A DNA stretch of 64,000 bases from Mactra quadrangularis. Its lineage: Eukaryota; Mollusca; Bivalvia; Venerida; Mactridae. Of this stretch, positions 1 to 13,574 are shown piece by piece. A model generated the notes under the pieces. It did no database searches, had not been told where the DNA came from, and was given only the letters and a program-made list of their open reading frames with translations. Made by a program: the position numbers and the translations under genes. Every line of letters starts with the position of its first letter. Position 1 is the first letter of the stretch. Location: the NCBI GenBank assembly GCA_025267735.1, contig CM046303.1:35725380-35789379 (forward strand), given 5' to 3'.

Positions 1-3000
1 AATCATTTACTTTATAGAAAATCTAGCAAAGTTCTATGTTTGTTTTTTGTACGAGAGTTTGCAAGAATTCTTCTATCGATTCTGGTTAGATGATGCAACT
101 TTGAATTTAAACAAGACGAACTTATTAAATGTTTGCATGTTGAAGTGTGATTACCCTTCAAACAAACTAAAATACAAAAAGAAAACTTGAGTATTTCAAC
201 TTTTGTTTTACATTAAGCATTGATGGTGAATACCATTACTCAATACAACTTTTTAATGTTCTAAATACATGCAACATCTAATTACATTGTACATTTTCAA
301 GACTTCTATACACTCTGTAAACAGTATTGTACACGCATAACGTCCCAAATGTAATACTTTTTACAATTTTATTCAATCTTAGAATTCTGTATTGTTTAGA
401 GAAATCACCTGTTTAAAACTTCAACGTTTACATTGCAAGAACATCAATATTTATTGGTGACGTATTTTATAGACAATTGCATGAAAACAATTTGTAAATT
501 AAAGTATGCCTTTGTAATTTAAAAAATAAATGTAGTTATTCGTAGAATGTCATACAAGATGCTAAATCTTAAAAATGTCTGTCTGACTACATAGTGTGTT
601 TTATACAGTGTTTATCTCAATTTTGGCCGTATGGAATTATTCTAATTATTCGAATAAGTATTAAGCAAATAATATAGATTACATGTAAAATTTCTTAAAA
701 GCAACTCATCTTCAAAACTTGCCCAAGAAATTAACCCTTAAATAATTTTCCATGAATTGCCTTTCTTCGTCTACATCGGTACCACGCTTTAGGCATAAAC
801 TTCTTTATATCAGTTAGATACTGGACAAAGCTGAAATATCTTCTAGCGTAGTTCAGTATCCAACTGATACAAAGAGATTTTTACGAAAATAGTTCAATAT
901 ATATTAATGCTAATAGCCCAATCCTACGTGATGCCGCCTAAACCGCATTAGTATCCGTTTTTAATTCCCATGTGATATATTTAGATAAAGAACTATATAA
1001 GCACACTGTTATCAAGACAACGGTTGACTAGACTTTGTCTTAGCTTTGCCTTATTTAAAATATCTTTTTGATCACAGACGTAGCGTAAATATTGTGTCAG
1101 CGTTTATCTAGCCTTTACTTAAGAACAAAGTACACCAGACCCGATAATTGACAACATCAAAGTTAAATATAATAGTAATCAGATGACATCTTTTCATTGT
1201 TTAATTGTTTTTATTAGTATTTCGTATAAATAAATCGCCTCTGTGACAAGGATGATAAGACTATTGGTAAATAAATCCTATTTCAAATTTTCAGACAATC
1301 AGCTTGGGAATTAGGATAGATTGTTGTAGATTGAACTTTTATATTAGTTTAGTATGTTTAGTGCCTTACTTTTCTGCTGGCATTAAGCTTGCTGTGTTTT
1401 AACATGATCTTTGTTGTACGCTGTATCTGTCACTTTTCGTGAGTCTACAGAGTATAGTATTCTTGGCCCCAGCCAATCCTACGCATTGATTGGTGGACAC
1501 AAAGGTCATCTCGACCATAAGAGATTCTATACGACACCGGTCTATAGGATATCTGTTTACAGAGATTGGACCGAGGCAGGTTATCCCTGTCATTAGAAGG
1601 TTATATGTATGTATAAGTTTATTCCTTAGAGGGAAATGATAGCTCCTTGTGGAAGGGAAAACAAGTATTGAACCAAGAAAGTTGATTATGAGAGCAGTCA
1701 TCTTACATGAGCTAGTATTAATTGATGATAAACGGTATATAATCCTTTTATCGAATTAAAAACAAAATATGTTGAACGTCAACAATTTATAATACAAAAA
1801 ATTCTACATAACGTATACAAATGTAAACACTTGTTTAGAAATTGTGCAAATGTTTATCAGTAAATAAAAATATGCAATAAAAATACTTCACGAGAAAATA
1901 TAAATACATATAGATTCAAACATGTATATAATTTCATATCGAACGCATGTACTTACAAGATATTTTGTTCTGAAATCGCTGCAATTTAACATTCACCAAT
2001 GAGTAATGCCTGACATAAAAATAAATACCATGAGATGCAAAAATAGAAAATGCTGAAGAATTTTGTTTCTAAATGTTATTTTCAATTTACTTCATGTACA
2101 AAAACACTATTGAATATCCTACATCCTTAATACAAATTCAGGCTGAAGTATTACATACGTTTTTATATTTTATCACTTGTCACATGTAATTCCTACTCCC
2201 TTATTATCAATAATATTTTCTGTAGATGTACACGCAATTTAAGAACATGCTCCTATCGAGTAGATAATGTTGCTGTAATCTTCCAGTGGAGTATATAGGT
2301 CTTCCATACAGCAAAAAAAGAGGGTAATGCTTTATATTGTTAACGTTTGTAATAAAAAGAATGTCACTAAAGAAAGAAAGAGCCTAAAGGGGCCTTAGAA
2401 CGGACAGTAACAAAATCTTTTGGAGAGGGGGGTACCAGATTCAAGGATGCGCCAACAAGGCTACTAGTCATAGTTGTCTGTTGTAGAGGAAGCGCGTCTG
2501 ATATTGAACAAGGAACAATAGAATCTATGACCGATTGTAGGTTACATGCAGTTCCTTAACTTACGACTAGTGCATTCAATGAACGACGTCTAGGTAAACA
2601 GTTCGACTTATTATGACTTGTACGTACCAGCAATGACGATTTGTTCAACTGCCCGCTTCTTATATCCTGTGCATCCAAAAACTGTGATTAGGTGAACTGT
2701 TCGCCTTATACGTACAACTGATGCATTAAATAAGCGATAATTCGGTTCACTGTCCGCTTATCATATAATATTTCTCTTATTGTTAAAAATGGTGTAATCA
2801 AAAGCAAACAAAATCATATATTCTAGATGCTGCATCTACATGATTGGTAAAAATTAAATGATGATTAGGTAAACTATCTGCTACATTTGTATAATTATGA
2901 ATCTAAATGTTAAAGTGTTGTTAACAAAAACAAATGAACAATAAATATTATGATATTATATACCATATTTATATGGCTGAGATGAAGTAGAAATATAAGT

Positions 3001-3753
3001 ATTGGTATATACTATAAAATATTCTCATAAGAAACCAACAAGTGTATATCACATACTGCTAGGGGGTTCTCTGGGGAGTTAATATTATTATTAAAGTAAC
3101 AGGCGTGTGAAAATATTTATATCCAGACAAAATCAATAATGTTTTCCCTTTTAAACATTGTTGTGATGAATTCAAACACAACGCTGCCTTCAAAGGACGG
3201 ATTTACCATTGCAGCCTAAAGTTTTACAACTTGGTCGAATTATTTCATCCGAAAATTCATACACTAATTTGTAAAAATACTAATCAGTTTAGTTTTACGT
3301 CACATGACTCATTGCAATTTTTGCAGTGTATATAAATGGTAGAAATCAGGAAAGCAAGTGTAGCCTACAGCTAAATTCAGCAACTTTTTGTCTAAAACTG
3401 ATCGACCCATAGCCCTTGATTGCGTCATTTATCAGCTTTTACTCAAGCTCTGACAAGAAGAGCAGCTAACCCAATTTATTGAATTAATTTCAGAAGACAG
3501 CGTCTGCGATTTACTATCCTAAGGTGCTAGAAAGTAATGCAATGTATATATTAGGAAAGGCATAGTTTGGTTAACTTTTGATTGTAAACATTCAGAGAAA
3601 TAATAGTAAATATTTTCAACCTAATGTGCGTAAGAAAATATTTGTACTTAGTTGAATTATATAGTGTTGTTTTTATATTGGATTTTACGTCGTTTAAAAG
3701 TACTTTTTATAAGGTTTCGTTCGGTGGCCATTCACCGATGAATCTTTCCTGGA
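1..3753. other. AT-rich stretch, no gene seen
   Basis: No open frame with exon-like composition or recognisable protein was seen on either strand. A loosely repeated pattern (AGGTGAACTGTTCGCC-like) occurs around 2,580-2,760 but is too diverged to define a unit. The stretch is probably the first intron or upstream flank of the nAChR gene, because the exon at 7,256 needs an upstream exon ending in phase 1 that I could not find. Confidence 0.5.
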
Positions 3754-4061
3754 CATTTTTCTTTACCAGTGCAAACTTATCCTTCCATATAGAGCAAACA
3801 ACCTCACCTTCTAAGAAGGAACCAAGTATACATTTTTCTTTACCAGTGCAAACTTATCCTTCCATATAGAGCAAACAACCTCACCTTCTAAGAAGGAACC
3901 AAGTATACATTTTTCTTTACCAGTGCGAACTTATCCTTCCATATAGAACAAACAACCTCACCTTCTAAGAAGGAACCAAGTATACATTTTTCTTTACCAG
4001 TGCGAACTTATCCTTCCATTAAGAGCAAACAACCTACCCTTCTAAAAAGGAACCAAGTATA
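3754..4061. repeat. Minisatellite, 77-bp unit x 4
   Basis: Four head-to-tail copies begin at 3754, 3831, 3908 and 3985, exactly 77 bp apart. Each unit opens with CATTTTTCTTTACCAGTG and ends with GGAACCAAGTATA. The first three differ by only a few bases and the fourth is more diverged. The 81-codon frame across it is an artefact of the repeat. Confidence 0.93.
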
Positions 4062-4099
4062 CATTTAGTAAATTTAATATCGAATATATGGATGGATAT

Positions 4100-4166
4100 A
4101 ATCGGCCAAGGCCAGGATCGAACTCCATACCTTCTGCACTTTACCATTACGCCACGAATGGCCTGT
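4100..4166 (-). repeat. tRNA-like SINE remnant
   Basis: Read on the minus strand, this has an A-box-like TGGCGTAATGGTAAAG and a B-box-like GAGTTCGATCC about 30 bases apart, with partly complementary GGCC ends. The anticodon arm is too short for a working tRNA, so it is more likely a SINE head abutting the 77-bp minisatellite. Confidence 0.45.
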
Positions 4167-7100
4167 CAAAAATCACTTCTTTAAAAGTGCTCTGGAACCA
4201 AGCAGATATTGGAACAAAAATGACATTTGAAAACACGTGGTCTTAAACTCAGGTTTCAAAGTATGGTATAACAATCGCAAAAAATTATCAACGTTAGATT
4301 GTAATGAATACGTGAAATCACGGTAATACCACGGACTATAGTATCTAATTGATATCACTACCGGGTTACAATTTCGTCTATTCTTAGAAGAGATCCAATA
4401 CAATAGTGACACTTTCTACATCATTTAAAATATTTAAATTTTCACTCTCACTTTAATCTGTTCTCGGCGATAGAAATTCAATTTCAATCCGATTTGTTGA
4501 TAGAAAATTAAGAATTATGGATGAATTTGGGAAAATCCTGCGTGCTGTTACAACACTATCAAATAAAGGAAAATTTGAGATGACTATAAGAAGAATTAAG
4601 CTACATGTAACAACAGCTATAAAATAAGTGATGTAAACGTGTTGATTTATGACTTCTTGATTTAAGTAAAAGGACGATATTTCTGCCACCGTTTCGGGAG
4701 ATAAAACCGTACATACATTCAAAGAAAACAGGCTACAGATTTTCTCTTATTCTGAAAACTAGATATAAAGTAAACAGGTTGATTGGAAAGTAAATTGCGG
4801 ACAAATGTACATTTGAAATTTGTCAGAAAATATACAAACACTTTAGAGCTTTTTACCGATTCAAGATAAAAAAAATCTTCCAACTGGTAATCATTAAGTT
4901 ACAGTCATTAGTTTGCATGAAAACCATAGGAAGTTACAACAAGATATTAGTACATTTCGTTTATATAACCAATACGTTTATGAACAAGTTCAGGTTATAA
5001 AAAAAAACAATACTTTTGAGGTAAAACATTGTATTGTACAATTAAAAAGTTTAGTAAGTTTAAACATATTTACATTCCTGTCCATCGCTCGAAAGTTTTT
5101 ACTCGAAGGGAGCGTAAACGAATTGTGTAGACATAACAACATATATAATTTACAATGTACATACATGTTTATGCATTATCTACAATGTACTTGTAATGTC
5201 AAATTGGTCGGTTAACATTAAAATGTTTGTACGTGCATCACCATTTTCGCCTATTTAGCGGACGAGTCTGGTGTTTAAGCACATAACTACACGTGACATA
5301 ATATACAATCTGTAGCAAAACACAATTTTGTAACAAAATTTCAGTCTCATTTCGTAGCTTTATAATACACGTACAGGGTTAAATTCCATTTTTTCTGCTT
5401 GAAGTGGAAACTAATGATAAACTTGTTCCGGATCTAAATGCCCTTGTCCAGAATTGAAAACTGTTTGTTTATAAGTAAAAATATCACTTGTCCACGGACA
5501 GTGGGATAGAAATATTTACTTGTCCACAGATTTAAATGTACGAGTCGGACAAGTTGGACATAGGAATTCCACACCCCTGCCATGTAACGTGTTTGTTATA
5601 CACACTATATTGTCTGAACCTTGTCCATGGACAACATTAAGCTACAGAAAAACAGTAAATCTGAATGATATGAATGTCTATATAATACCTTTGGGTGTAA
5701 CTTAACAGACATTGCGCGACAATAATTCTTTATGATGATAGTTGACAATATCAATGTCTAGCAAGAAAAGAAGATAAAACGCCGCAGTTCTGGTACTTAC
5801 TAGAATGTGTGATATGTCATTGACTCATAGCTACTTGAATGTTGTGGCAAAGCTAAACTATAAATAAGTTTTAATAGTTGTACCTTGTTCTGCAAAGAAT
5901 CTTGAACATGTAGATCTCAATGTTCATTTCTCGATAATCAGCTTATCGGACAATATCATATCACAGCTAATGTCATTGGTAAATGTCATGATCTGAGTCA
6001 AAATATTATCTTCTATCTTTAACAGAACTGGGTGTTAGTAAACTTTAGATATAGCCGTTACCCTAAAGTTTGTTGGCTTCGTTTAGAAAATCGAACCCAA
6101 AACCTCTATGTTGACAGCCAGAAGTCCACATAATAACTGGGTGGGTTGGCTCGCATCGTAAAAAAACAATAGTTTAAAAAGCCGATGTCTAATGTCCGAA
6201 TTACACAAAATACTAATTCAACAAAGCGAACAATGTCCTCTACGTTACAAAAAAGCGTGCGCTACAAGTATTGTCAACCACCTCTCTATTAGATACAATA
6301 TGAACTGGTTTTCCCGACCTATATTATCATTGAAACTAAATCTATTATCCATTCACGTTATCTGTGTTTACGACCAAAATGTAGTTCTATTAAGTTAATT
6401 AAAGTTGACAGTGGCACCACTGGGATTTCTGTATAAGCTACTTATAAACTCTTCAACGTGACATACAGGAAGAAATAGGAAAGTATTCTCCATTGTAAAC
6501 ATTGATAAAAGACAAATAAGTATCTGTTCATTGTCTTAAGTTATCGTAGTGTATACGTCATTTTCAAATTTTGTCTAAAATTTATCTGAGAACTATTGAG
6601 ACGTTTGAATGTCCATGACGTTAGTTACCAGTTTTAAGTTAAAATGGCTATGTTACATAGCTACTGCTGATGACACGTAATTTGACCCCAAAAAACCTAT
6701 TCATAAAATATTAAGAATCATTTTAGAAGGCTAAAAATTGATACAAAATACACTTCATTTTCATTGTGCACCCTGACTACACAAACAGTTAATTTTGTAG
6801 TATATTCACAGCTAGATGTTTATTCGTCCAATTGTATATTTACACATGTAACTGCTTTCATAATGTTTATAGTCAGCTTTTAAAATTTTTGGAAAGTATA
6901 TTCTCATGTTTGAAATCTGTGAAGCGCCTTTGAACATATATTAACCTTTTAAATACAGAATTTCCACAATAGCCTAGTCCGTGTTCAATTTTTAGACAAA
7001 TCTATTGTCATTTTAAGGATTTCAGGATAAAAATTGTACAATGAGCAGCAAAATGTAAAGAGCTTGATCAGCCGGCACATGTTGTGATGGCTGATCTGAC

Positions 7101-7255
7101 ATTTTGCTGGTGGCAAAGGCTTTTTATATTTAGTTCCAGCATTGTAAGAGTTAAATATGAATAAGGCGCTATACAAATATGGTATATACAAATAGATATA
7201 TACATGTACTTACACACGTACATGTTTTGATATAGTATCATTTGCATATTTACAG
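4167..7255. other. Non-coding stretch before first nAChR exon
   Basis: I see no supportable gene. Short frames at 4,173-4,412, 4,453-4,722 and 4,913-5,215 have AT-driven composition and no family resemblance. The segment just before 7,256 (pyrimidine-poor, ending TTTACAG) is the acceptor of the first recognised nAChR exon. Confidence 0.5.
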
Positions 7256-7482
7256 GTTTAGATGAGAGATGTCCAATAGATTGGTCAATGTATGAGTCTG
7301 TATCAAAAGAGAAAGCCTTGATAAAATGTCTACTAGAAAGATATAAAAACTACACAACAGTAGGGCGTCCTGTAACCAACACATCTGATATGATAACTGT
7401 AGAGTTTGGTCTTAGTTTGATTCAAATTATGGATGTTGATGAAAAGAACCAAGTACTTGAGACAAATGTCTGGTTTACTTAC
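7256..7482 (+). CDS. nAChR subunit exon: N-terminal ligand-binding region, through loop D
   Basis: First recognisable exon of a nicotinic acetylcholine receptor subunit, a pentameric ligand-gated channel of the plasma membrane. The acceptor TTTACAG precedes 7256. The exon opens with two bases completing a codon (phase 1) and reads 75 codons to the donor GTAAGT at 7483, ending in phase 0. It contains the family signatures [34 protein letters not shown] and NVWF; the Trp of NVWF is the loop-D aromatic. Two N-glycosylation sequons are visible (NYT, NTS). The frame is open from the acceptor, so the internal Met at 7288 is not the start. The signal peptide must lie on an upstream exon I could not identify, perhaps outside the window. 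The vertebrate 45-nt exon 3 appears fused here with exon 2 (from memory of vertebrate gene structure). Confidence 0.93.
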
Positions 7483-8229
7483 GTAAGTAAATATTTGTTT
7501 TGTTCACTAAATTATCCCAAACACTAAACTATAAGTAAACAGTAAGAATATATACTTAACAAAAAAGAAAGTAAGCTCTTGGATTATTGTTTTCAGAATC
7601 GCAACAATCTAAAGCAACAAATGGCGCGGCAATACCTGAAAGCCTTTGATGAGTGACTAGAACAGCGCGGAAAGTAAAATTGGGAAAATCATGAATATCG
7701 TAACTTTGGCGTTTAAGATTTTGAGAATTAATAAAAAATGGCCATTCAATAAGGTTTAAAAACTAATTGGCAACAAAATTGTGGCTCTTTAATTTAAATT
7801 TGATAATCATTATTACAATGATTTATGAGTGAAAAATTCATGAATGGAAATTAGAAATTGCAGATTTGTTATACATGCACCGTTAATTAGCCTACAGAAT
7901 TTTAGTTTAAGAATGATGGCAGTAAATGGTCACCTAAGAGTTTGGAGTAACTGAGCTCTACAATCAGAAAACATCAGAAACAGTCCTCTTTGGAGCTCAA
8001 CTTTTTATGAGTTTATATTTTCATATTGCTCTTTCACGAAAATTGTGTTGCCCTCTAAACAACCATAAACTTTCTTTTTGTGCAAGTATATAATATTATA
8101 TAATAGATACACGCAGTAAAGTTTTGCTATTATACGTGTCCATGTACGTTGGCAGATTACATATTAGTTTAGTGATGAAAGTAGAACTAGTAAATCTACG
8201 TTGTAAAATCAATACCAACTATCTTATGT

Positions 8230-10420
8230 TTGTCATATTTATTATCCTTATCTGAGCTAAATCTTGGCACATGAATTGATATATAAAATGTATACAAACA
8301 TCTCATACCATGTGCTGCATGTGTCTATTTAATGAAATGTGCAAAATAAGATTTTTAGAATATATAAAACAAAAAACGGCACTAAATCTATACCCAAAAT
8401 GGCAGAAAACGTCCCATGGGATTCCTACAGACGAGTCAAAGATATTTAGTCATGTATAACAGCGTGTATGAGATTTTGAGGCTAGAAATAAAATGTTACA
8501 TTTGATGTCAGATGACATGCATTGTTCAATACAAAATTTGCATTAAAAGAAAAAAAATACTCAAAACATATGGCGTACACGTTACTAGATTTTAATTTAA
8601 AAATATTGTTCGTTATGATTTCATCTCAAAGAAAAGTTAATTTTACAATAAAAGGTTACGATTTTTTGTGGCATGTTAATGTTTTATGAAATATAAAAGA
8701 AACACGTAGTTATAAATTAAGACTTTTTAAATTCAATAATCGTATTAAACTGTTGGTGTGGCTGAACCTAGCAAGTGTATAAACAGATAATATGTATTTT
8801 AACAGAAAATTAAACCAACTAGTTGCAACGAAAGACTTGTGTTGATTCAGTACTAATTCCTATGTTTGGCATTATTTATTATTTCAATGTTAACTCAATC
8901 TAGACATAGGATTTGATGTATAATATCAAAAGTATGTAAAAATCTATCCATCGCAATACTTGTATTGCGTGTGTTTCCATTTATTGCAAAAAAAGACTTT
9001 TGAAGTATCAAGAACGAAAACAACACAAAATCTACACAACGAGAATTATTTTGTTATACGGTTATACTTGTGCGGAGAACATTAATGTTTTAATTTGCAT
9101 TAGAGCATTTTTTCAAGACCAATACCCGAAATGACAGAAAACGGCCCAAAGAATTTCTACAGAAGATTCAACGTTCTTGAGTCTTGTATAACAGTGTCTA
9201 TAAGATCAAGAGAATACATTCAAAATGAATGTTACATTTTATTTTAGTTAACATGCTCTATTCAATGCAAAAATTGTCATGAAACAGAAAAGTACAAACC
9301 ATACTATAAAGAAACTGGCGAAGACGTTACTAGATTTTAATTCAATACTGTAGTTTATTATGATTGCATCTAAAAAGACATGGCATGTGAATGTTTTTAT
9401 GAAATATGAAAGAAATACGTTGTTATCTTTAGGACTTATGAGAGTCAAGAATAGCATTAAAGTGTTAATGGTCAGTTGCATACATGTACATGTATTGTTT
9501 CATCACATTGTGCCTTAACCAACCTAGTTGTAAGACCGATATTTTGTATTTCAACGTAAATTTAAACCTATTTGTGACATCAAAAGAGTTTCTATTTTGA
9601 CATAACATTTCATATACACAACTTAATTAAAATCTCTTATCCATCAAAATATATGTACTGAGTGTTTCAAGTTATTGAAATATTCACAACAAGATTTAAT
9701 TTATCTTGACATAAAATTTCATAAACACAACCTATATCCAATCTCGTAACCATCATTATATTTGTTCTGCATGTTTCCAGTTATTGAAATATGCACAAAG
9801 AAAATTAAAGAACAAAAACTACACTAAAGCTGCACAACGTAAATAATTTTTTATAGTTATACTTGTACGACGAAACTTTAATGGTTGGATTTGTATTAGC
9901 GTATATTTACGGGATCAACGTTCAAAATGACAGAAAACGTCCGAAGGGATTTCTACAGACGAGTCTTAGTTCTTTATTAATGTATCACAGCATCTATGTG
10001 ATTCTGAGGCTATATATGAAATGATACATTTGCTGTCACATGACAAGAACTGGTGTATGCAAAATCTTCTTTTAAGTAAAAGACAAAACGAATGATACAA
10101 AAATAGCGAAGAATTTGCTAGACTTGTATTCAAAACTTGTTTTTTAATTACAGTTTCTACATTTCAAAAGAAATTTTGCTTTTACAGTATAAAGATTTGT
10201 TTAAGAGATATGAATGCACAGTGAAAACCATAAATTCGTTGTTATTTTTAAGATAATAATCGTATTGAACTGTTTGTGTTTAATGACATAGTGATTCATA
10301 ATCATTATTTTGTACTGGTAACTAGCAAGCTGTGACCAATATTTTCTAAGAAGGCAAAGGTCATTGATCAAACCGAAACACAAACATTTGAAACGTGTAG
10401 CATATTTTATAGCATTCTTT
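8230..10420. repeat. Three degenerate tandem copies of a ~0.75-kb unit
   Basis: Three diverged copies follow each other. Anchors recur in order: AATGGCAGAAAACG (about 8,398), AATGACAGAAAACG (about 9,130) and AATGACAGAAAACG (about 9,926). Each anchor is followed by TTCTACAG, then a ...TGTATMACAGCRTSTAT... segment, then GTTACTAGATTTTAATT or a variant, then a GTTGTTAT...AATCGTATTRAACTGTT-like segment. Spacing is about 730 and 795 bp. No open frame is shared, so this is an old non-coding segmental duplication or a mobile-element relic. Confidence 0.75.
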
Positions 10421-11289
10421 ACAGAGCCTTAATTTATGTTGGTCAAGAACGTTTTTTGCGAACTTTTACTTTGTCTATTTTACCACAGAAACATTTTGTA
10501 CCCAGAAGTCTTTATGCAGAGGTCAATAGAATGTAAGACCAAATACGATTTATACATATCGATGTCTGTTTGGCAATAGTCCATTGTTTATGGATTTATA
10601 CCCTTTAAATTTCGGTTAACTATGCATTCTTCTGATTCATTTTAAATGTGAATAAACTGGTCATTCTTATATGGATGCCCTTAGAGCAATACACGAGTTA
10701 GTTTAATTTAATTTAGCCACTTAATTATTAACATAATATTATCATTCCCATTGTTGATAAACAATCCATCAAAATCAATTGTCATTATTTTGCTATAAAA
10801 GAGAAAACAAAATGTTTACTATAACAACAAATACTGTGGGATGACTGACCTTAATTAAACATTTATCACTCATTATACGATAAATAAGTACATACCGATG
10901 GGTCAGCGTAAACTAGTCCACACCCTTCTTTATTTATATATAAACAGTAAGACTGCTTTTGAGCTGACCTATCGATATAGGTTATTATATATATATATGT
11001 TTATCCTACCCCAAACTGATCTTTTAGAAGGAAAACCTATTGACCAAATAAACCTATCTTTATTCGGCACCGTTGCTTTATTCGGCAGTCACGTGACTAC
11101 GCATTGACGGACTACTTTTCTGCATAATCATAACATTGGGCATCAAAAGCGGCTGCGTTTCATTCTTTTAACGACAACCTTACAAATATATTTTACACAA
11201 AATAATCTTATTAGGAATTTTACAAACAATTTCAATATAAATCTTAAATCACTTACTTCATCACTCAAAAACAAAAACTCAATCGTCGA

Positions 11290-11760
11290 CGCTGTACAGT
11301 GCCTAACTCCTAAATTTGCGTTTCAATCCTTTCTGGGTATAAGTTGACGAATATCCAGCCATTATACAGTAAATACATAGGTTGACTATTGTTTTACCAA
11401 AGCCAAGCCACGCATAAATTGAATATAATGAAACTGGCTTCAAAAAATTATCATCGTCATTCACGACACAGACCGTCCTGCCTCCTGCAGTCCTGGCCAT
11501 TTTCTGAAAATTGTTGACATCTTTCAGCGTCGCTGGCTCGCTGCGAGTGTATTTCCCTTAAAAAATCCTTTCATCCAAATATCCTATTGTCTATTTAAAG
11601 TTTGAATAACAAATTATCCTGATAATATTGGTTAAATCCATGATAAATAATAGAAAACGCGTCAAATGACGAATCCTACAAACGCTCCTAAATACGACCG
11701 CCATGTTGACAACAAACTTTGCTTACATGACGTCATAAAAACTGATTCGTCCTCGGATAA
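11290..11760 (-). other. Locally GC-richer patch with a 65-codon minus-strand frame
   Basis: A minus-strand frame (11500 down to 11303) starts at an ATG in good context (AAAATGG) with MARTAGGRTV. It sits in sequence visibly richer in G+C and CpG than its surroundings, and upstream of it (11,728-11,736) is a CRE-like TGACGTCAT. It could be a small gene, a first exon, or part of an old repeat; the ATTCGGCA motifs nearby hint at repeat origin. I recognise no family, and nothing else shows it is expressed. Confidence 0.18.
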
Positions 11761-12045
11761 TTCGCAAGTGATTTATTCGTCCAAAAATGAATTTTTCCTT
11801 GTTTATTTATAAACCGAGTTTATTTTAGTATTTTCTCTTCTTCTTTCATTTAAAATATTGCCTTTACTAATATATACAATGTAATGGAGTCAGTCGTCGG
11901 GATTATTTCTTGACGCGCCAACAGTTAAAAGACCGTTTAACACAATTACTGCTCTTCAAATTCGGCCATCTGAATTTAAAGCATGTTAAACGCAGAATTT
12001 TCGGATTTTAAATTAGTAATTCAAGCAAATGCGAGTAGGATAAAT

Positions 12046-12189
12046 AGAATATTAGGTTAGTGTCAATCTGTACTTAGTTTATCCGGCTCGTCTCCAAAAG
12101 GATTATTCGACTCGGCAAGCCTCGCCGAATAAACCTTTCTCCAACTTGCCGGATAAACTAGATACAGATTGACACTAACCTAATATTCT
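12046..12189. repeat. 144-bp hairpin (inverted repeat)
   Basis: The left arm starts AGAATATTAGGTTAGTGTC at 12046 and its reverse complement ends at 12189. The complementarity continues through an AGTTTATCCGG / CCGGATAAACT core, with an inner partly palindromic CGGCAAGCCTCGCCG. It ends 8 bp before the 12198 element, so the two may be a composite or this may be a separate foldback MITE. Confidence 0.85.
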
Positions 12190-12197
12190 CTATATAC

Positions 12198-13335
12198 GTT
12201 ACAGGCAATTTGTAATTTTAGGCAATTTGTAAAATGCCTGAAACTTTTAGGCATTTTATAAATTGCCTGGCCATTTTAGACATTTTGTAAAATGACTAAA
12301 ATTTCTAGGCAATTTACAAAATGCCTGAAAAACAGCTCAATATTTTACACATTGCCTAAATGTAGTTTATGGTCATGAGGTTTAGGGATTTCATTCATTC
12401 TTATCAAATTAGTATTTTAATAAGGCCATTTCTTCCTTTCTTTACATCACAATATTGTCTCTCTTATTCTGAATCACTATCAGCAGCCAATAAAAAGATA
12501 TTCAAAGGAAAATAAAACATCAAATAAGAATATTAACATGTGAAATGTTGTATTATTACGTTCATAGCACATTGTAACTCCATCTAATTCAAAATTGTAG
12601 ACTTGACAAAATGTATTGTGATTTTGTAGTAATTTAATTGCGTATTGTGTATGCTGTAATTACTATAAATAGTTATGTTATCTAGAGATTCATAATGTTC
12701 AACAGTAACTGGTAAATCTTGTTCTGATGACAATTCCATATGCTAAATAAGACTACTCTTTCTTTGAAGTTGAACAAATTCATAAGAAAATACAGTTGAT
12801 GATAAATTTGTTGTTTTTTTCCCCATCAAAACAGAACAATTCATTATATATGCTGTCTGTATGCCCAAAAAGTAGTTGTTAGTGGCAAGTTAAACAAATT
12901 TTATTGACGTCCCCATCGATTCCGTCTACAATTCCTTTCAAGAAATCAAAAATGTCACAGTTTACCATTACAAGGTAAATATCAAGCTGTCTACAGGCCA
13001 ATTGTTTTTGGCTGCAATATGGTATTTTGTTACGCTCCAATTAAAATGTAAGACTTGATTGTGAACGTTTCCAATACTAGCCATTATTAGATGGATGAAA
13101 ATAACATGCAAACGTTATTATGCACTAAGATTTACATATATTAATTCAAATATATTTTCATGACACTTTTAGGCAATTTGTAAAAAAAACCCTTTACTTG
13201 AAATTTCAGTCAATTTGTAAAATGCCTAAATATTTTCAGGCATTTAACAAAATGCCTGACTCATTTAGGCAATTTACAAAATGCCTGTTTTTTAGGCATT
13301 TTACAAATTGCCTAAATTTACAGATTGCCTGTAAC
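12198..13335. mobile_element. Non-autonomous DNA element with TIRs and palindrome arrays (1.14 kb)
   Basis: The left end reads GTTACAGGCAATTTGTAA and the right end, read inverted, GTTACAGGCAATCTGTAA; the inverted repeat continues inward through a shared TTTAGGCAATTTGTAAAAT segment to about 45 bp. Inside each end is a cluster of variants of the palindrome AGGCATTTTACAAATTGCCT (about 12,214-12,355 and 13,168-13,320). The ~800-bp middle has no open frame of note. Flanks are TA-rich (TATATAC / ATATATA), so the target duplication is ambiguous. No transposase is present, so the superfamily cannot be assigned. Confidence 0.8.
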
Positions 13336-13574
13336 ATATATATATTTTAAACCATGAACTAATCATTGTTGAGCAGAGTACACGCCTAAATTCTAATTTT
13401 AATTTGCTATACGATATAAAGGGAATCATTTTTATTGATAAAGCACGAACCAAAAATGCCCAATAGCCGTAATTACATCTAGTGTATGATCTATTTATGA
13501 CCAGTTTGAGAAAAGAAATCGAAAACAAATTTTCAAGAAAAGTATATTCGATTAGAAATTCCCAAACTCTAACC

